Assembly (NCBI GenBank): GCA_016000085.1
Contig: JAECRT010000001.1
Location: forward strand, 1-64,000
Source: Sphingomonadaceae bacterium
GTDB taxonomy: Bacteria > Pseudomonadota > Alphaproteobacteria > Sphingomonadales > Sphingomonadaceae
DNA length: 64,000 nt
Direction of reading: 5' to 3'
Shown: piece by piece, positions 41,972-51,472 of the stretch
Position numbering within the stretch: the first letter of the stretch is position 1
How the letters are laid out: every line of letters starts with the position of its first letter
Notes under the pieces: model-generated
What the model was told of the DNA's origin: nothing
What the model saw: only the letters and a program-made list of their open reading frames with translations
Database searches by the model: none
Made by a program: the position numbers and the translations under genes

Positions 41972-42025
41972 ATTTGAAAATATTCTCTTGGATAGGTGCA
42001 AATATAAGATAAACCTAGAAATATG

Positions 42026-42031
42026 TACGCA
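42026..42031 (+). promoter_or_regulatory. second TACGCA motif upstream of DUF1214 gene
   Basis: TACGCA in ATGTACGCAAATTAGG directly precedes the ribosome-binding site AGGAGG, 63 bases (six helical turns) after the first copy. A protein bound here would block translation initiation or transcription, which fits a repressor site. Confidence 0.38.
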
Positions 42032-42045
42032 AATTAGGAGGTGGC

Positions 42046-43137
42046 ATGGGCGAGGAACAAAAGGCGGACGGCATTCGGCTGTCCACGACGTGGCGGGATT
42101 TCTGCGACCAACTGGCGCTGGCGGGTGAAATTCTCGATCGACCGAGCGCGCCGGGGGCGCCCATCGATCAGGCCGAGGGTCTGCGTTACCTCTCGCGGTT
42201 GACACGCACTGCGCTCAACATGCTGGTCGATTCCAGCGATCCCGATTTCCCACGGATTTTCCTTTTGTCGGATGACGCGATCAAGATTGGCGCGGACAAT
42301 CCCGACAATCTTTATCAACAGATAGTCGTGCGCGGCGATCGCGATTATCGTATTACCGGCAAGCGCAACGGCGTCCCCTATTTCTCCATCGGGTCGAAGG
42401 CCAATCGCTATGCAATCGATGGTACGATGGTATCGACGGGAGAAGTCGAACTGGCCGATATGGAAATTGCCCCTGACGGCAGTTTCGAGATTCTGGTCAG
42501 CAAGACGCAAAAGCCGGGCAACTGGCTACCAATGGCCGAAGATACCACCCTGCTCATCATCCGTCAGACTTTCAACGACAAGCGGACAGAGGTAGCGGCG
42601 GACGTGCGGATCGAACGCATCAGTGAAGGGCCTGTTGTCCCCGCCGTCCTGCAACCGAAAATTATCAAGGCGCAACTCAGCGGCGCTGCGGCCTGGGTGC
42701 GGGGCACCGCCAATACCTTCGCCGACTGGTCTGAGTGGTTTATGGAGCAGCCCAACCGCATTTATGACGGTAAGGAACAGGCTTTCTATCAGCAGGCGGG
42801 CGGCGATCCCAAAATCTGGTATGGTCATATCTATTTCGACCTCGCCCCTGACGAGGCTCTGGTCATCACCGCTAAACCGCCTGAATGCCGTTTCTGGAAT
42901 TTTCAGATCGACAATTGGTGGATGGAATCCATGGACCATGTGAACCGTAAAGTGTGGGTGAACGGCACTCAGGTTAAATATGAAGAGGATGGGAGCGTTG
43001 TCGTCGTCTGCGCTGATCGCGATCCGGGATTTGGCAATTGGGTCGACCTGTCGGGCCATCGCTCCGGCACGGGCCTGTGGCGCTGGATCGAAGCGAACGA
43101 GCATCCGATCCCCCAATGCAAGGTGGTAAAGCTCTGA
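42046..43137 (+). CDS. DUF1214-domain protein
   Basis: This 363-residue protein is a paralogue of the operon gene at 15341-16573, about 50 residues shorter in the middle. It has the shared blocks TWRDFCDQLALAGEIL, DYRITGKRNGVPYFSIG, CRFWNFQIDNWWMESMD and VCADRDPGFGNW. The many Trp residues in the C-terminal half suggest an aromatic ligand-binding face. No signal peptide is visible. AGGAGGTGGC precedes the ATG, an excellent ribosome-binding site. It is followed by an overlapping SnoaL-like gene. The biochemical function is not known to me. Confidence 0.85.
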   Translation: MGEEQKADGIRLSTTWRDFCDQLALAGEILDRPSAPGAPIDQAEGLRYLSRLTRTALNMLVDSSDPDFPRIFLLSDDAIKIGADNPDNLYQQIVVRGDRDYRITGKRNGVPYFSIGSKANRYAIDGTMVSTGEVELADMEIAPDGSFEILVSKTQKPGNWLPMAEDTTLLIIRQTFNDKRTEVAADVRIERISEGPVVPAVLQPKIIKAQLSGAAAWVRGTANTFADWSEWFMEQPNRIYDGKEQAFYQQAGGDPKIWYGHIYFDLAPDEALVITAKPPECRFWNFQIDNWWMESMDHVNRKVWVNGTQVKYEEDGSVVVVCADRDPGFGNWVDLSGHRSGTGLWRWIEANEHPIPQCKVVKL

Positions 43138-43607
43138 CTGGCGCACAGTCCCTCGCCACGCGGATCGCCGCGCTCGAGGATCAAGAAGCTATTCGCGATC
43201 TACTTGCCCGCTACGGGCCGCTTGCTGATGCAGGCGACTGTGCGGGCGCGGCGGCATTATGGACAGAGGACGGCGTCTATAAGGTTGGCGGCTTCGGCGA
43301 ATATCGGGGTCAGTCGGCAATCCGCACACTGCTTGAAGGGGAAAACCATCAAAGCCTGATCCATGGTGGCGCGGCGCATATACTCAGCCCTCCCGTGATC
43401 GCACTGGAAGGCGATCGCGCGACGGCACGGAACCATTCTGTGGTGTTCCGTAAGGCAGGAGAGCTTTGGGAAGCGCATCGTGCCTCGGCTAATCTCTGGC
43501 ATCTCGTGCGAACGGAGGAGGGATGGCGGATTGCGCGCCGCGTCAATCGGCTGCTCGATGGATCAACCGATGCGCGCGCGCTGATTGGGGGGCAACGGCC
43601 AGCATAG
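43116..43607 (+). CDS. SnoaL-like (NTF2-fold) protein
   Basis: This is a protein of up to 163 residues of the SnoaL_4 type: ATRIAALEDQEAIRDLLARY with GPLADAGDCAGAAALW, then HGGAAHILSPPVIALEGD and the C-terminal strand LWHLVRTEEGWRIARRVNRL. The start is unclear. The ATG at 43116 overlaps the DUF1214 gene by 22 bases and lacks a ribosome-binding site; family text begins only around residue 14. It is probably translated by coupling from the upstream gene. A strong terminator follows two bases after the stop. Confidence 0.8.
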   Translation: MQGGKALTGAQSLATRIAALEDQEAIRDLLARYGPLADAGDCAGAAALWTEDGVYKVGGFGEYRGQSAIRTLLEGENHQSLIHGGAAHILSPPVIALEGDRATARNHSVVFRKAGELWEAHRASANLWHLVRTEEGWRIARRVNRLLDGSTDARALIGGQRPA

Positions 43608-43608
43608 T

Positions 43609-43658
43609 AACGGGCGGATAATCGCCAGTGCCGCCCGTTGCTTAAATTCTTCTTTTCT
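43609..43658 (+). terminator. rho-independent terminator
   Basis: AACGGGCGG (43609-43617) pairs perfectly with CCGCCCGTT (43631-43639) around a 13-base loop and is followed by a pyrimidine-rich tail with T-runs (TTCTTCTTTTCT). It ends the DUF1214-SnoaL unit and may also act on the convergent GMC gene. Confidence 0.75.
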
Positions 43659-43672
43659 CTCCGGCGGACACC

Positions 43673-45265
43673 CTAATCCTTCAAGATGAGGCTTGCGGCT
43701 TTTTCGGCGACCATCATGGTAGGAACATTGGTGTTTCCGCCCGGGACGCGAGGCATGATGGAGGCGTCAACGACACGCAAGCCGGATATGCCATGGATCC
43801 GCAATTGTGGATTTACGACGGCCATGGGGTCATGCCCCATGCGGCAGGTGCCGACGGCGTGGATGTCGGATATCGCCGTGGCGCGCAGATAGGCGTTAAG
43901 TTCCTCGTCCGACTGGACGTTCACGCCGGGGGCGAGTTCCTCACCGCGATAGGGGTTGAAGGGCGCTTGCGCGAAGATATTGCGCACCGCGCGGATGGCA
44001 GCACGGCCCATCGCCATGTCGTTGGCGGTCGACAGGATGTTGGGGTCGATGGAGAGGGGGGCGGAGGCGTCCGGTCCGGTCAGCTTGATCTGGCCCGTGC
44101 TCTCAGGGTTGAGCAGGTCGATATGCGCAAAATAGCCATGCTCCATGATGAGCTTCCTGCCCATCGCTTCATAGAGCGCCATGGCGAAATGCACTTTGAC
44201 GTCGGGCGTGTCGGCGCCTGGCATGGTTTTGAGATAGGCGCCGATTTCCGCTGGCGGGCGGGCCAGCGGCCCTTTTCGGAACAGGATGAAATTAGCGACG
44301 GCCTTTGCGGCGACAAGCGGATGGAATACGTTGAACAGCGAGACGGGCTGCGTGCAATATTGCTTGACGCTCACCGCGACATGATCGCGGTAATTCTGGC
44401 CCACGCCGGGCAAATGATGGACCACCGGCACGCCGACTTCGCGCAGATGATCGCCATCGCCGATGCCCGATAGCATCAGGATCGCGGGCGAATGGATCGC
44501 GCCAGCCGACAGGATTACTTCGCGCGCGGCCTGCGCCTGTTCGATCCTGTCGCCGCGCCGCCACTGGACGCCGGTCGCGCGCCCCTCCTCCACGATCACC
44601 CGCTCGACATGGGCGCCCGTGATGATCCGCAGATTGGGCCGCTTGAGCGCTGGCTTGAGATAGGCGCGCGCGGCGCTCCACCGCCGGCCCTTCGAGGCGG
44701 TCACATCGGCGGGGACGACGCCTTCGCGCTTTGAGCCGGAAGGGTCGTCATTATAGGGGATGCCGGCGGCGACGGCGGCGTCGCGGAAGGCCTTGGCCAG
44801 CGGGTTTTCGATGCCGGGACGCGTCACCAGCACCGGGCCGCCGCGTCCGTGATAGCCTTCCTCACCGCCAGGTTGAAAATCTTCCAGCTTCTTGAAATAG
44901 GGGAGCACGTCGTCATAGCTCCAGCCTTCATTGCCCAGTTGCCGCCAGCCGTCATAGTCAGCGGCCGCCCCGCGATCATAGACCATGCCGTTGATCGAGG
45001 AGGAGCCGCCCAGCACCTTGCCGCGGGGCGTGTACATCTGTCGGTCCTCGGCATGTTTTTGCGGCACGCTAACATGTATCCACTGGAACATTCCGCGATA
45101 CATGATCGGCAGCAGGCCGCCGGGGGCATGAATGAAGACGCTATTATCCTTGCCGCCCGCCTCGATCAGCAGAACCCGGTTTTTCGGATTCTCCGACAGA
45201 CGCCCCGCCAGAACGCACCCGGCAGAGCCCGCGCCAATGATGATGAAGTCAAAATTCCCGATCAT
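43673..45265 (-). CDS. GMC-family FAD-dependent oxidoreductase
   Basis: This 530-residue flavoenzyme of the choline-dehydrogenase/AlkJ type oxidises an alcohol to a carbonyl. It shows the FAD motif IIGAGSAGCVLAGRL and EAGG near the N-terminus, the GMC signature GKVLGGSSSINGMVYDRG near residue 85, a catalytic-His block ISDIHAVGTCRMG, and the C-terminal SGLRVVDASIMP with GGNTNVPTMM. The ATG at 45265 has GGGGAGAAGCT upstream; the longer frame to 45322 lacks a site. It is divergent from an SRPBCC gene with a TACGCA motif between. Cholesterol oxidases belong to the same superfamily, but the sequence is closer to the general dehydrogenase branch. Confidence 0.92.
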   Translation of the reverse strand: MIGNFDFIIIGAGSAGCVLAGRLSENPKNRVLLIEAGGKDNSVFIHAPGGLLPIMYRGMFQWIHVSVPQKHAEDRQMYTPRGKVLGGSSSINGMVYDRGAAADYDGWRQLGNEGWSYDDVLPYFKKLEDFQPGGEEGYHGRGGPVLVTRPGIENPLAKAFRDAAVAAGIPYNDDPSGSKREGVVPADVTASKGRRWSAARAYLKPALKRPNLRIITGAHVERVIVEEGRATGVQWRRGDRIEQAQAAREVILSAGAIHSPAILMLSGIGDGDHLREVGVPVVHHLPGVGQNYRDHVAVSVKQYCTQPVSLFNVFHPLVAAKAVANFILFRKGPLARPPAEIGAYLKTMPGADTPDVKVHFAMALYEAMGRKLIMEHGYFAHIDLLNPESTGQIKLTGPDASAPLSIDPNILSTANDMAMGRAAIRAVRNIFAQAPFNPYRGEELAPGVNVQSDEELNAYLRATAISDIHAVGTCRMGHDPMAVVNPQLRIHGISGLRVVDASIMPRVPGGNTNVPTMMVAEKAASLILKD

Positions 45266-45355
45266 AGCTTCTCCCCGCGCGTTGCGCTGATCTCTCGGCA
45301 TTTGGCAAATATATGACCACAACCGGTTTCATGCGGATCGAATTGGTCAATAATC

Positions 45356-45361
45356 TACGCA
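45356..45361 (+). promoter_or_regulatory. TACGCA motif between GMC and SRPBCC genes
   Basis: TACGCA in AATCTACGCAGGTC lies 91 bases from the GMC start and 94 bases from the SRPBCC start, so it could serve both. A partly inverted word, ATATGCGAAT, follows at 45385. Confidence 0.4.
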
Positions 45362-45454
45362 GGTCAAGAGCATCTATTCAATCATATGCGAATAAGGCGT
45401 GAACATTTGTCGAATTGCCTCTATCTCTGACCGGCAAGAATCGAGGAGAAGCCG

Positions 45455-45964
45455 ATGCCCGTCGAAAGCCCTGCCGTGCGCCATGACCCATTCTCGCTCT
45501 ATGATCCTGCCATCTTGGTGGCGTCCGATCCGATCGAGATTGATGCCCCGGCCATGCTGGTCTGGGACATTCTGACCGACATGCCGCGTTATGGCGAATG
45601 GAACCCTTTTTGCGTTTGGGCGGAATCTACGCTGGAAATGGGAGCGCCGGTTCATATGCGACTGAACAATTACGCCAACCCCGGATCGCTGGCGCCCAAT
45701 TGCGAATATATCTGTGCATTCGAGCCGGGTCGCCTGCTGTCTTGGGAACTGCCGGACCATGAAGTCTGGCCCTATCCGGCGCGGCGTGACCAGATGATCG
45801 AGGAACTGGGGCCGGAGAAATGCCGCTACCAGTCGACCGACGCGTTTACCGGTCCGAATGGCATTCATGTCATGCGCTTTTGCGGCCCATGGGTCACACG
45901 CGCCTTCAACGATACCGCCAAGGCGCTCAAGACACGCGCCGAAGCGATGCACAAAAGCAGATAG
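45455..45964 (+). CDS. SRPBCC-family (START/Bet v 1-like) protein
   Basis: This 169-residue protein has the SRPBCC pattern: strand IEIDAPAMLVWDILTDMPRY, then GEWNPFCVWAE, and a C-terminal helix FNDTAKALKTRAEAM. The fold makes a deep hydrophobic cavity and is used by polyketide cyclases and lipid or sterol-binding proteins. CGAGGAGAAGCCG precedes the ATG. It probably binds or cyclises/aromatises a hydrophobic pathway compound; that is fold-based inference. The gene stands alone. Confidence 0.83.
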   Translation: MPVESPAVRHDPFSLYDPAILVASDPIEIDAPAMLVWDILTDMPRYGEWNPFCVWAESTLEMGAPVHMRLNNYANPGSLAPNCEYICAFEPGRLLSWELPDHEVWPYPARRDQMIEELGPEKCRYQSTDAFTGPNGIHVMRFCGPWVTRAFNDTAKALKTRAEAMHKSR

Positions 45965-46286
45965 GGCGATTGGGCCTCCGCTAGGGTGGATTGGCGCTCA
46001 CATCTTCACGATCCTGTTCGTCCGGGCGGCGCTTCATTGGGTGTTCGCCAGAGTAGCGTTACGGCGCGAGACGGTCGCCCAGCGCTTCGACGCTTGACGC
46101 GCTGGAGCATATTTGCAGGGGCGCACATCTAGAAGAGCTCCGCATATCAATCCAATATTTTTTCATTATCCTACGCATTTAGAGCGATTGATATGGAACA
46201 GGCGCGGATATGCGGATACATATACCTCCGAAGCAAACAAACGCGCTATCGGTGAGCACCGCCGCGCGCACGAGCGGGAGAGCGAG
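45965..46286. other. 322-base intergenic region before the LLM gene
   Basis: No gene is seen. The frame of the following oxidoreductase is open back to 46113, but the N-terminal text there is not protein-like and overlaps an AT-rich promoter region. Two motif words occur, CCGCATATCAA (46140) and TACGCATTT (46172). Confidence 0.45.
46172..46180 (+). promoter_or_regulatory. TACGCATTT motif upstream of LLM oxidoreductase
   Basis: TACGCATTT lies 107 bases before the ATG. A near copy, CCGCATATCAAT at 46140, shares the downstream half of the best site (CGCATATCAAT). The two are 32 bases (three turns) apart. Confidence 0.4.
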
Positions 46287-47162
46287 ATGCGGTTTCACTA
46301 TGCTGAGAGCATGACCCCTATTACCAATTATGTTCCGCTCGCTCAGGCGGCAGAAGCAAATGGCTATGCTGGTTTTACCATTCCCGACAGCCTGATCTAC
46401 CCCCAGGCGTCCGACACTGATTACAGTTACACCGACGATGGTGGCCGGGAGTTTCTGGAAAACAAGCCTTTTGTCGAAAGCTTCATTTTGGCCACCGCGA
46501 TTGGCGTCGCGACCAAGGCACTGGAGATGACCACCAACGTAGTCAAATTGCCCGTAAGGCCGCCGCTCTATTCGGCAAAGCTGGCGTCTTCGATCGCGGC
46601 TCTGACGGGCGACCGCTTCAACTTGGGTGTGGGCCTCTCCGTATGGCCCGAAGATTATGTGGCGATGGGCGTTCCTTACGCCAAGCGTGGCAAGCGGTTC
46701 GACGAATGTATCGCTATCGTGCGCGGCCTGTGCGCGGGCGGCTATTTCGAATTTCACGGCGAGTTTTACGACCTGCCCCCGGTCAAGCTCAATCCCGTGC
46801 CGGGCAAGCCGTTACCGATCTTGATCGGCGGCTTTGCTGATGCCGCGTTGAAGCGCGCAGCCCATAATGACGGTTTCATGTATGCTGGCGGTGATGGCGG
46901 CACCGAAGCGCTGGCCGCCATGATCGCCAAGATCGACGCGTATCGTGATGAGGCAGGGACAAAGGACCGGCCATTCCGCATCTTCGCAACGGCCATGGGC
47001 CATATCACTGCTGATGTGGTCAAGCAGCATCAGGATCTGGGCGTTACGGACATGCCCGTCGCGTTCCGGAACCTCTATGCGGTGGAGGAAGATACGCAGC
47101 CGTTGCAGGACAAGATTGACGCTATGAAGCGGTTCGCGGACGAAGTGATTGCAAAACTCTGA
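46287..47162 (+). CDS. LLM-class flavin-dependent oxidoreductase (luciferase-like)
   Basis: This 291-residue TIM-barrel flavoprotein uses FMN or F420. It opens MRFHYAESMTPI, with VKLPVRPPLYSAKLASSIAA and LTGDRFNLGVGLSVWPEDY near residue 100, the LLM core, and then GEFYDLPPVKLNPVPGKPLP and ILIGGFADAALKRAA. Members are monooxygenases or F420-dependent dehydrogenases; no gene for F420 biosynthesis or a flavin reductase is adjacent. The ATG at 46287 has GGGAGAG upstream and fits the family's N-terminus. It stands alone before the LysR gene. It may oxygenate or dehydrogenate a ring carbonyl; the substrate is unknown. Confidence 0.87.
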   Translation: MRFHYAESMTPITNYVPLAQAAEANGYAGFTIPDSLIYPQASDTDYSYTDDGGREFLENKPFVESFILATAIGVATKALEMTTNVVKLPVRPPLYSAKLASSIAALTGDRFNLGVGLSVWPEDYVAMGVPYAKRGKRFDECIAIVRGLCAGGYFEFHGEFYDLPPVKLNPVPGKPLPILIGGFADAALKRAAHNDGFMYAGGDGGTEALAAMIAKIDAYRDEAGTKDRPFRIFATAMGHITADVVKQHQDLGVTDMPVAFRNLYAVEEDTQPLQDKIDAMKRFADEVIAKL

Positions 47163-47352
47163 TCGCTGGGGCGTGGCGAACAGGATGGAAGAATAGCGCG
47201 TCGTTCGCACCCGGATCGCGATCGGATAGAGTGACCAACGTCACCTCCCCTTTGCCCAATTCAGGTGCGGCATATGAATGATTCCAAGCTCTTTCCAAGA
47301 GAATGGAGCGGCGCGGTTATCGACGGCATCACCCGCCTTTCGGGAAGTTAGA

Positions 47353-48279
47353 GTGAAAATAACGTTACGCCAGATTGCCGTGTTTGAGGCCGTGGCACGT
47401 ATCGGCAGTATTGCCGGGGCGGCTGAGGAAATCGGCCTCAGCCCATCGGCGGCCAGCATGTCGCTCAAAGATCTGGAAACGCATTTGGGGGTGCAGCTTT
47501 TCGCCCGGTCCGGGCGCCGAATGCTCCTATCTGATCGCGGACGACCGATGCTCGAAATGGCGCGTGGGATATTGGTTCAGGTCGCAGATCTGGAGTCCTT
47601 GTCATTGCCGGAGGAGGTACGGGGGCGACTGCGCATTGGCGCGGTGGCGCCAGTGGGCAATTATGTCCTGCCCGAGTTGTGCGCGGCCTTCATGCGCCGC
47701 CATCCAGGTGTGCGGATCGAGATGCGGATCATGCCGTCGCACGACGTGATGGAAGGCGTGCGTAACATGGCGCTCGACATCGGTTTCGTCAGTTCGCCCG
47801 TTAATTCCAGCTACCTGAAAGCCGAACCTTGGTTGCGCGATGGTTTGGTGATCTCCGCTGCGCCGGATCATCCGCTGGCGAGCCGCGGGACTATACCGCT
47901 GGCCGAGCTGGCGAGCGAAGCATGGGTGCTCGAAAAAACCCTGTCGAGTGAACGCATCTCTTTTACGGTGGAGGCGCTCAAATATTTCGTTTCGATCGAC
48001 GTCGTTTTCGAGGCGGACAGCGTCGAGGCAATCAAGCGAATTGTCAGCAAATGTGGAGTGCTAGCCTGCCTTTCGCGTCTGACGGTGGAAGAAGAAATAA
48101 CGCGGGGCGAGTTGGTGGCGCTTGATGTGCCAGAATTGCGCTTCACCCGTATCCTCAGCCTGGTCAGTCGCCGGGACACGCAGGAATCCCATGTGTGCCA
48201 TACTTTCCGCGACTTTGTCCGGGACTATGGAGAGATGAATGATACGCAAAACGATATAAATTACGCGAATAAATCGTAA
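47353..48279 (+). CDS. LysR-family transcriptional regulator
   Basis: This 308-residue regulator has the LysR helix-turn-helix at the N-terminus (LRQIAVFEAVARIGSIAGAA, then SPSAASMSLKDLETHLGVQ and LFARSGRR). Its substrate-binding-like effector domain begins near residue 90 (GRLRIGAVAPVGNYVLPEL). The GTG at 47353 places the HTH at the start as in relatives; the frame is open back to 47278. It lies 106 bases before the beta-oxidation-like operon in the same direction. The last codons overlap a TACGCA motif (48243). LysR proteins usually activate neighbouring genes in response to an intermediate. Confidence 0.9.
   Translation: MKITLRQIAVFEAVARIGSIAGAAEEIGLSPSAASMSLKDLETHLGVQLFARSGRRMLLSDRGRPMLEMARGILVQVADLESLSLPEEVRGRLRIGAVAPVGNYVLPELCAAFMRRHPGVRIEMRIMPSHDVMEGVRNMALDIGFVSSPVNSSYLKAEPWLRDGLVISAAPDHPLASRGTIPLAELASEAWVLEKTLSSERISFTVEALKYFVSIDVVFEADSVEAIKRIVSKCGVLACLSRLTVEEEITRGELVALDVPELRFTRILSLVSRRDTQESHVCHTFRDFVRDYGEMNDTQNDINYANKS
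48243..48248 (+). promoter_or_regulatory. TACGCA motif at the end of the LysR gene
   Basis: TACGCA (ATGATACGCAAAAC) and, 13 bases further on, TTACGCGAAT (48261-48270) lie about 120-140 bases upstream of the six-gene operon. They overlap coding DNA, so chance is more likely than at the intergenic sites. Confidence 0.3.
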
Positions 48280-48385
48280 ATGCATCAGTTTTTCTGACGA
48301 TATGCATCTGAAATTCGAATTGGTAGCTTTGCTCTCCAACGCCTAGTCTGACGTCTCGACCCAGGTTGGGGCTAAGGAGAATGAT

Positions 48386-49372
48386 GTGAAGGCCATGATA
48401 TGCGCCGCGTTTGCGCCGGTCGAAGAACTGCGTTTTGGCGACTTCCCTGCGCCCGTGGTCGGTCCGGGTGAAGTGGTGATCGATGTCGTGGCAGCAGGCG
48501 TCAATTATCCGGACGTGCTGATCGTGCAGGGTAAATATCAGACCAAGCCGCCTATCCCCTTCGTCCCTGGCAGCGAGGCCGCAGGCCATATCGTTGCGCT
48601 AGGTGAAGGGGTAGAGGGCTTTGCGATCGGTGATCGGGTCATTGCCTTTACCGGCAGCGGCGCCTTTGCCGAGCAGGTCCGTGTGCCCGCAGCGCAGGTC
48701 TGGCCGGTGCCCGATGGAGTTGACTTGGAGGTCGCTGCGGGGATCGCGATCACCTATGGCACATCCTATCATGCGTTGGAGGATCGGGCCGGGTTGAAGC
48801 CCGGTGAAACCCTGCTGGTGCTGGGCGCGGGTGGGGGCGTAGGCCTGACTGCAGTGGAACTGGGCAAGCATATGGGCGCGCGCGTGATCGCCGCGGCGTC
48901 CAACGCGGACAAGCTGGCTCTGGCCAAGGCGCAGGGTGCGGACGAACTGATCGACTATGCCCAGGAGGATTTGCGCGAACGGGTCAAGGCGCTGACGGAC
49001 GGCAAGGGCGTGGACGTGGTTTATGATCCGGTCGGCGGCGCGGCCAGCATCGTGGGCGTCCGTTCGCTCGCCTGGGGTGGGCGGCATCTGGTTGTTGGCT
49101 TTGCGGGCGGTGAGATTCCGGCCATTCCCGCCAATCTTCTGCTTCTCAAGAGCGCTGCGGCGATGGGCGTGCTCTGGGGTAACAGCGTCCGTGCGGACCC
49201 CATCAATCAGGGGGCCAATATGCGGCAGATCCTCGACTGGTTGACGCAGGGTGCGCTGAGGCCCGTGATCGATACCCGCTTTGCCCTGTCCGAGGCGGTG
49301 GCCGCGCTCCAACATCTCGAAACACGCAAGGTAAAGGGCAAAGTGCTCCTGACCCGCAGCCAAGCATCCTGA
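48386..49372 (+). CDS. NADPH:quinone oxidoreductase-like protein (zinc-free MDR)
   Basis: This 328-residue member of the quinone-oxidoreductase branch of MDR proteins has no zinc ligands (GVNYPDVLIVQGKYQ in place of GxCGSD). Its nucleotide motif is GAGGGVGLTAVELGKHMGA, followed by ASNADKLALAKAQGADELI. Members reduce C=C bonds of enones, quinones or enoyl-CoAs with NADPH. The GTG at 48386 has AAGGAG six bases upstream. First gene of an operon with FadB-like, acyl-CoA dehydrogenase, kinase, hydrolase and TIM-barrel genes, so an enoyl-CoA or ring-enone reductase role is plausible. Confidence 0.88.
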   Translation: MKAMICAAFAPVEELRFGDFPAPVVGPGEVVIDVVAAGVNYPDVLIVQGKYQTKPPIPFVPGSEAAGHIVALGEGVEGFAIGDRVIAFTGSGAFAEQVRVPAAQVWPVPDGVDLEVAAGIAITYGTSYHALEDRAGLKPGETLLVLGAGGGVGLTAVELGKHMGARVIAAASNADKLALAKAQGADELIDYAQEDLRERVKALTDGKGVDVVYDPVGGAASIVGVRSLAWGGRHLVVGFAGGEIPAIPANLLLLKSAAAMGVLWGNSVRADPINQGANMRQILDWLTQGALRPVIDTRFALSEAVAALQHLETRKVKGKVLLTRSQAS

Positions 49373-49387
49373 ACAGGAAAAATTAGC

Positions 49388-51472
49388 ATGTCCGATACAA
49401 TCAGTTTTCACGTCCACGGCGCCATCGCCGAGGCGGTGGTCGACAATCCTCCGGTGAACGCCACCTCTGCCAGTGTGCGACAGGGGCTTGCCGAAGCGAT
49501 CCGCAAAGTTGAGGCGGACCCACAATTGTCCGCGTTGGTCATCCGCTGCGTGGGTAAGACATTCATTGCCGGGGCTGACATCAAGGAATTCGGTAAGCCA
49601 ATGGCGGACCCGCAACTGCCCGCGCTCCTCGAACTGATGGACCACGCCACCAAACCGATCGTCGCGGCCGTCCATGGCACTGTGCTGGGCGGGGGGTTCG
49701 AGGTGGCGCTGGCCTGTCATTATCGTATCGCACTGGGAGATACGAAATTCGGCTTTCCAGAGGTCAAGTTGGGCATCGTCCCGGGCGCGGGCGGAACGCA
49801 GCGGACGCCGCGCCTCGCAGGCTTGGAAACGACGATCAAGCTGACGACCGAGGGTGGGCAGATCGATGCGGCCAAGGCACTGGCCGACAGCCTGATTGAT
49901 CGAATTGCCGACAGCGGAGATCTTGCCGCGGCCGCGCTTGCCTATGCCCAACAGCTGGTGGACGAAGGGAAAGGGCCACGCAGCGCGGGGGCGCTGCCTA
50001 TGCCGGCTGACGATCCGGCGCTGTTCGAGGAGGCTCGCAAGGCGCTATCGCGCAAGATGCGCGGGCAGAGCGCGCCGCTCAGGATATTGGACGCGATCCG
50101 GCTGGGCTATGAGCTGGATTTCGATGCAGCACTCATGCGGGAGCTCGACCTGTGCCGCGAGAGCATCGCCGGACCGCAGTCGAAAGCGCTGCGCCACATG
50201 TTCGCTGCCGAACGGGATGTCGCGCGTGTTCCTGACCTTCCGGCGGATACCGCGACACGGCCGGTAGAGCGTGTAGGTGTCATCGGTCTTGGCGCGATGG
50301 GGCGCGGCATTGTCATGGCGATGGCCAGCGCGGGCATGCCCGTGATCGCGGTCGGGCTTGACGATGGCCATGTCGCCGCCGCGATGAAGGCGATCGGCAA
50401 AATGTGGTCTTCCTCGGTCGCCAAGGGAAGCCTGACGCAGGGCGCAATGGATAAAAGGCTGGCTCTTATCGCCACCAGCGATGATCCCCGCGATCTGGGG
50501 GCCGCCAACCTTGTCATAGAGGCGGTGACGGAAAATCTGAATGTCAAGAAAGCCGTGTTCGCGACGCTGGGGCAGGTGACGCAACCCGGCACCATATTGG
50601 CGTCCAACACCAGCTTCCTCAATATCGATGCACTGGCAGACGCGTCGGGCAGGCCGGAGGATGTGTGCGGCATGCACTTTTTTAATCCCGCCCATATCAT
50701 GCGCCTGCTGGAGAATGTTCGCGCCGCGAAGACCGATCCGGAAGTGGTGGCGACGATCATGGCGCTGGGCAAGCGGATCGGCAAGCTGTCGGTGCTTTCG
50801 GGCGTGTGCGATGGTTTCATCGTCAATCGTATGCTCTCAAAGCGATCCCGCGAAGCTTTTTTCCTGGTCGAGGAAGGTGCCAGTCCCGCCGCCATCGACA
50901 AGATTCTATTGTCCTACGGTTTTCCGATGGGACCGTTCGCGCTTGGCGATCTAGCGGGCCTGGATGTGCAGGCCGCCGCTAGGCTGGCGCGTGCCGCTAA
51001 CGCGACGGAGCGCGAATTGCGTGCCGATTTTGTCGAGCAAATGGTTGCGGACGGGCGGACGGGCCAGAAGACCGGGTCGGGCTGGTACAGCTATGATGAG
51101 AACCGCAAAGCCAGTCCTAATCCGCAGACCGACGCCATGATTGCTGCCCATGCCGAGCGTCATGGCCTGACGCTGCGCGATATTGGCGAGGATGAGATAC
51201 GGGAACGGTTGCTTTACGCCATGGTCAATGAGGGCGCTAAGCTATTGGACGAAGGGATTGCCCCGCGCCCGCAGGAAATCGACGTGGCGATGGTCAACGG
51301 GTTGGGCTGGCCTAACTATACGGGGGGACCAATGTTCTGGGCCGATCAGATCGGCCTCGACAAGGTGCTGGCGACGATCGAACGGTTCCGTGCCCAACAG
51401 GGCGATGCCTATTGGACGCCTGCGCCGTTGCTGGTGAAACATGCCAAGGCGGGCAGGGGATTTTACGCATGA
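49388..51472 (+). CDS. FadB-like enoyl-CoA hydratase/3-hydroxyacyl-CoA dehydrogenase
   Basis: This 694-residue bifunctional protein hydrates a 2-enoyl-CoA and oxidises the 3-hydroxyacyl-CoA with NAD. The N-terminal crotonase domain has the oxyanion block [33 protein letters not shown] with one catalytic Glu, and [17 protein letters not shown] with the second. The dehydrogenase half starts near residue 295 ([13 protein letters not shown]), has catalytic His in [11 protein letters not shown], and ends with the double 3HCDH C-terminal domains ([20 protein letters not shown]). Standard length for FadB/FadJ. The stop overlaps the next start (ATGA). No thiolase gene is in the window. Confidence 0.94.
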   Translation: MSDTISFHVHGAIAEAVVDNPPVNATSASVRQGLAEAIRKVEADPQLSALVIRCVGKTFIAGADIKEFGKPMADPQLPALLELMDHATKPIVAAVHGTVLGGGFEVALACHYRIALGDTKFGFPEVKLGIVPGAGGTQRTPRLAGLETTIKLTTEGGQIDAAKALADSLIDRIADSGDLAAAALAYAQQLVDEGKGPRSAGALPMPADDPALFEEARKALSRKMRGQSAPLRILDAIRLGYELDFDAALMRELDLCRESIAGPQSKALRHMFAAERDVARVPDLPADTATRPVERVGVIGLGAMGRGIVMAMASAGMPVIAVGLDDGHVAAAMKAIGKMWSSSVAKGSLTQGAMDKRLALIATSDDPRDLGAANLVIEAVTENLNVKKAVFATLGQVTQPGTILASNTSFLNIDALADASGRPEDVCGMHFFNPAHIMRLLENVRAAKTDPEVVATIMALGKRIGKLSVLSGVCDGFIVNRMLSKRSREAFFLVEEGASPAAIDKILLSYGFPMGPFALGDLAGLDVQAAARLARAANATERELRADFVEQMVADGRTGQKTGSGWYSYDENRKASPNPQTDAMIAAHAERHGLTLRDIGEDEIRERLLYAMVNEGAKLLDEGIAPRPQEIDVAMVNGLGWPNYTGGPMFWADQIGLDKVLATIERFRAQQGDAYWTPAPLLVKHAKAGRGFYA

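Noticed and set aside
48599-49951. A 450-codon open frame on the minus strand across the quinone-reductase and FadB-like genes
   Set aside because: It spans the junction of two strongly supported plus-strand genes, its translation matches no protein family, and it has no ribosome-binding site. Long antisense frames are common in GC-rich DNA.
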